From an uncultured Roseobacter sp. (GTDB lineage: Bacteria; Pseudomonadota; Alphaproteobacteria; Rhodobacterales; Rhodobacteraceae), in assembly GCF_947495275.1 (NCBI RefSeq), contig NZ_CANLYL010000005.1:1-64000 (forward strand): 64,000 bases of DNA, in the 5' to 3' direction. Below are positions 61,002-64,000 of the stretch, in pieces. Positions within the stretch are counted from its first letter, which is position 1; the number at the start of each line of letters is the position of its first letter. The notes beneath the pieces are model-generated. The model saw nothing but the letters and a program-made list of their open reading frames with translations. It did not search any database and had not been told where the DNA came from. The position numbers and the translations under genes were made by a program.

Positions 61002-61622
61002 TCAAACAGGTGCTGCGGATCGCCATTTTGCCCATTCTTCGGGCGTATCTAGATCCATTCTGGCGCGGCTTCCCGGCAACGTGACGAGTTCAACCTGATC
61101 CTCAAATTCTGACACAACAGCGCGTGCGCCGTCATCTCCGGTCAAGGTGGCGATTTCGGGGAAGAGCTTTGCGGAAAAAACGATGGGGTGGCCGGGTTTT
61201 CCATCTTCGGTAGCGCCACGCCAGATCAGATTATCACTATTTAAATCAACGGCCTGAAGAACGGTATTCAAGTCATCTGGTGTCAGCTCGGGAAGGTCGG
61301 CCAGAACGAGCATCGCTGCATCGGTTTTTTCAGGAAGCGCGGCAAAGGCGGTTCTGAGACTGGCGTTCATACCTTCCGCTGCGTCCCGTACGGCGACGCG
61401 GTTGACGCCTAATCCATCCAAACATTGGTAGCGCGGATGCGGTGGTGGTGGCAAGGCAACCAGAATCGGGCCGCAAGTGACCATACAAGCCATATTCGCC
61501 TGCCGTCGCAGCAGCGGCATACCATCGACGTCTTCCAGAAGCTTGTCGGCACCACGCATACGGCGCGATTGCCCGGCTGCGAGCAGAATTATTGGTAAAT
61601 CGCTGAGGGCCTGCTCGGTCAT
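61002..61622 (-). CDS. MobA-like nucleotidyltransferase (molybdenum cofactor type)
   Basis: A 206-residue NTP transferase. The signature LLAAGQSRRMRGADKLLEDVDG (about 13-32, in part) and AAMLVLADLPELTPDDLNTVL with the DLP catalytic aspartate near 107 resemble MocA/MobA enzymes that attach CMP or GMP to the molybdopterin cofactor. No Mo-enzyme gene is adjacent. It lies between tRNA-Leu and the large dehydrogenase gene. Confidence 0.84.
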   Translation of the reverse strand: MTEQALSDLPIILLAAGQSRRMRGADKLLEDVDGMPLLRRQANMACMVTCGPILVALPPPPHPRYQCLDGLGVNRVAVRDAAEGMNASLRTAFAALPEKTDAAMLVLADLPELTPDDLNTVLQAVDLNSDNLIWRGATEDGKPGHPIVFSAKLFPEIATLTGDDGARAVVSEFEDQVELVTLPGSRARMDLDTPEEWAKWRSAAPV

Positions 61623-61674
61623 GATCTGACGTTACTCTAAACAGCCGTTCAGCAAAAGTGGGGCATTGTCGTGC

Positions 61675-64000
61675 TTAACTGTCTGCACCTGCCGAGCCTG
61701 GTTCGAAAAGGGGTCTCGTGATCACCTTTGCGGGGCGCATTTGGCCCAGAATCTCGATCATGACATCCGGCGCCTTCTCGACCTGATCTGCCGGAAGAAA
61801 TCCGAAGGCGATAGATTTTTCGGCGTGGTGCGAATAGCCGCCGGATGTGCAGAAACCGACGACTGAACCATCGAGCCAAATGGGTTCGTACCCCTGGACG
61901 TCCGCATCTTCGGCGTCAACTTCGAAACTGACCAATCGGCGCGCGGGGCCTTCAGATTTTTCTTTTTCAGCGGCGGCGCGACCAATGAAATTTTCATTTT
62001 TGCGGAAGCTGATGAACCGGTCCAATCCGGTCTCCGCCGCCGTGTAGTCCGGCGAGAATTCCGCCATCCAGCTGCCAAAGAACCGATCCAGGCGCAGGGA
62101 CATCATCGCGCGCATGCCAAAAGGCGTGATGCCATGTGGCTGCCCGACCTGCCAAAGCGTGTTCCAGAGGGCGCGCTGATCCATGGGATCGCAATAAATC
62201 TCGTATCCCAGATCGCCTGTGTAGCTGACCTGTTGCACGATACAGTTAGTCATGCCCACGACCAACTGCCTTACGTCGAGAAACCGCATGTCACCGATGT
62301 CCGCGCGGGTGGACGCCGCCAGAACGTCGCCTGCGCGTGGCCCAGCAATCTGGAACCCGGTGCGTTTGTCGGAGATATTGTCGATATGCACGCCGTCATC
62401 GAGATTTTGCAGGAACCATCGCCAGTGATAGGCTTGAGCCCCGTAAGAGGCCGTAAGTTGGAATTCCGTATCGTGGATGCAGGAAATGGTGAAATCGCCG
62501 ATGAGTTTGCCTTTGTGTGACAGCATAGGCGTCAGGCTGAGACGCCCGGGGGATGGCACGCGCCCGGCCATGATGCGGTTCAGCCAGTTGCGGGCCTTTG
62601 TGCCAGTAACGCGGTATTTGCCGAAATTCTGCACTTCATTGATGCCGATACCTGACCGAACGGCTTTGACTTCGCGCGCGGTGGCTGCAAAGGCGTCTGA
62701 GCGGCGGAAAGAGGGTGTTTCATAGCGGGGCTCATCTGCTTGTGCAAAATAATTGGCCACTTCCAGTCCGTATTGCTGCCCCCAGACGGCCCCAAGCCCG
62801 GTGAAGATATCATACATTGGTGTCGTCCGGTTGGGCCGCGCGGCAGGCAATTCTTCATTGGGATAAGAGACCGAAAACCGTTTTTGGTAATTCTCGATCA
62901 CTTTCGGCAATGTATAGCCCGGTGTTATCCAGTCGCCGAAACGCGCCACATCCATGGCCATGGTGTCGCGTTCGGTCTCACCTTCGATCATCCATTGCGC
63001 CAGCATCAGGCCAACCCCGCCGCCCTGGCTGAAGCCCGCCATGACGCCGCAGGCCGACCAGTAATTGCGCATGCCCGGCACCGGACCCACCAGCGGATTG
63101 CCATCCGGTGCAAAGGTGAAGGGGCCGTGGATCACGTTCTTGACGCCCGCGCGTTCCAGATCGGGGAAGCGTTTGTAGGCAAAATCAATACTGTCCTCGA
63201 TCTTGTCGAAATCATTGGGCAAAAGGTCCTGACCAAATTCCCAGCTTGTGCCGCCTACGGCCCAGGGGCGGCAGGGCTGCTCATAAAATCCGATGCAAAG
63301 GCCGCGGCCTTCCTGACGCAGATAGCTTTCACCAGCCGGGTCCATCACATGGGGGTGCTCGTGACCATCTGCCATCATCTCAACGATGAGCGGGACATCC
63401 TCGGTCACCAGATACTGATGCTCCATCGGATGCAGGGGAAAGTAAATCCCGGCCATGGCGCCCACTTCGCGCGCCCAGAGACCCGCCGCATTGACCACAT
63501 GTTCGGCATGGATGGTGCCCTTGTCGGTGACCACATCCCAACTGCCATCGCGGCGCTGGTTCGTTTCGCGCACCATGCAATGGGTTTCGATTGTAGCCCC
63601 GCCCATACGCGCGGCCTTGGCATAGGCATGTGTCGTCCCGGACGGATCAAGATGCCCGTCCAGCGGGTCGTAAAGCGCCCCGATGATGCCGTCGACATTT
63701 GTGACCGGCGCGATCTTTTTGATTTCCCCGGGCCCGACAATCTCCGTTTCCAGCCCCATGAAGCGATGTTTGGCGCGTTCGGCCAGCAACATATCAAACC
63801 GGTCGCGATTATCCGCGAGGGTCACGCCGCCCACGTGGTGCAGCCCGCAGGACATGCCCGTGATCTCCTCCAGCTCTTTGTAGAGCCGGATGGTATAGCC
63901 CTGAAGGGCGGCCATATTGGTGTCGCCATTGAGCGTGTGAAACCCGCCCGCTGCGTGCCAGGTGGAGCCAGAGGTCAGTTCCGAACGTTCCAACAGCATC
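61675..64000 (-). CDS. FAD-dependent sarcosine/dimethylglycine dehydrogenase-like protein, partial
   Basis: A two-part enzyme truncated at the right edge; 774 residues are visible and about 40 N-terminal residues (including the first part of the FAD motif) are missing. The N-terminal half is a DAO-type FAD domain with SGSTWHAAGGFHTLNGDTNMAALQ (histidine for covalent FAD in WHAAG). The C-terminal half is a GcvT aminomethyltransferase fold (GIGINEVQNFGKYRVTGTKA, YTGDLGYEIYCDP, FGMRAMMSLRLDRFFGSW). These enzymes demethylate methylated amines such as sarcosine or dimethylglycine and transfer the one-carbon unit to tetrahydrofolate. Confidence 0.9.
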   Translation of the reverse strand, partial: MLLERSELTSGSTWHAAGGFHTLNGDTNMAALQGYTIRLYKELEEITGMSCGLHHVGGVTLADNRDRFDMLLAERAKHRFMGLETEIVGPGEIKKIAPVTNVDGIIGALYDPLDGHLDPSGTTHAYAKAARMGGATIETHCMVRETNQRRDGSWDVVTDKGTIHAEHVVNAAGLWAREVGAMAGIYFPLHPMEHQYLVTEDVPLIVEMMADGHEHPHVMDPAGESYLRQEGRGLCIGFYEQPCRPWAVGGTSWEFGQDLLPNDFDKIEDSIDFAYKRFPDLERAGVKNVIHGPFTFAPDGNPLVGPVPGMRNYWSACGVMAGFSQGGGVGLMLAQWMIEGETERDTMAMDVARFGDWITPGYTLPKVIENYQKRFSVSYPNEELPAARPNRTTPMYDIFTGLGAVWGQQYGLEVANYFAQADEPRYETPSFRRSDAFAATAREVKAVRSGIGINEVQNFGKYRVTGTKARNWLNRIMAGRVPSPGRLSLTPMLSHKGKLIGDFTISCIHDTEFQLTASYGAQAYHWRWFLQNLDDGVHIDNISDKRTGFQIAGPRAGDVLAASTRADIGDMRFLDVRQLVVGMTNCIVQQVSYTGDLGYEIYCDPMDQRALWNTLWQVGQPHGITPFGMRAMMSLRLDRFFGSWMAEFSPDYTAAETGLDRFISFRKNENFIGRAAAEKEKSEGPARRLVSFEVDAEDADVQGYEPIWLDGSVVGFCTSGGYSHHAEKSIAFGFLPADQVEKAPDVMIEILGQMRPAKVITRPLFEPGSAGADS

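Overview
The window reads as chromosomal DNA of a marine alphaproteobacterium of the Rhodobacteraceae (Roseobacter group). The evidence is the company of genes: a Rhodobacter-type 407-residue 5-aminolevulinate synthase with an FNR/FnrL-like box upstream, a TakP-like TRAP 2-oxoacid transporter, a DctM of unusual length, DksA with one cysteine, a PIN protein of the RSP_2648 type, a sarcosine/dimethylglycine dehydrogenase-like protein, and G+C-rich coding sequence with short intergenic gaps. No rRNA, CRISPR array, prophage or complete insertion sequence was seen. All family names come from reading the translated sequence; no search was run.

Layout. 1-7.2 kb: a leftward cluster for uptake and use of an N-acetylmannosamine-like sugar (ABC transporter, NanK-like ROK kinase, NanE epimerase, GntR/UTRA regulator) with a repeated operator-like motif. 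7.2-8.0 kb holds nothing recognisable. 8.0-10.7 kb: two related small proteins, a pirin and an SGNH hydrolase. 10.7-11.5 kb: two identical tRNA-Asp genes flanking a dead dimeric-barrel (ABM-like) gene. 11.5-18 kb: a fluoroacetate-dehalogenase-like hydrolase, an M20 dipeptidase, hemA, rodZ and ispG. 17.8-28.6 kb: envelope and housekeeping genes (DsbA-like protein, M48-TPR protease, aminotransferase, amidase, PBP1A, RF2, amidase, DUF2189). 28.5-31.4 kb: a Rieske oxygenase with a small coupled protein and an XRE regulator, then a small orphan gene.

31.4-34.65 kb is the ilvB - lipoprotein - ilvN operon. It is preceded by a readable promoter, a 15-residue leader peptide rich in Val/Ile/Leu, an antiterminator and a terminator, so a complete transcription attenuator can be drawn from the sequence. 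34.7-42.5 kb: a soluble MCP-like protein, a Cache histidine kinase with a LuxR-type response regulator, and a divergent TRAP transporter with a perfect palindrome between the two. 42.5-50.3 kb: Bpt, RDD, DUF2852, glnE, a DUF6778-like lipoprotein, an RlmI-like methyltransferase and a PIN protein. 50.3-55.3 kb: a leftward MoxR - GNAT - DUF2927 - small membrane protein - CoxE/VWA - M48 run. 55.4-60.8 kb: dksA, a flavin monooxygenase, arginase and ornithine cyclodeaminase with a divergent Lrp regulator and a 14-bp inverted repeat, DsbB and a YqaA-like protein. 60.9-64 kb: tRNA-Leu(CAA), a MobA-like transferase and the large dehydrogenase, which runs off the right edge.

How they work together. Three catabolic or uptake units each carry their own regulator next door: sugar ABC with GntR, TRAP with the two-component system, and arginase/OCD with Lrp. 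Both solute-binding-protein genes are followed by a G+C-rich hairpin without a U-tract before the permease gene, which suggests a shared way of making more binding protein than permease. The most informative regulatory objects are the ilv attenuator, the Lrp operator, the twin repeats before the DUF2852 gene and the TRAP-side palindrome.
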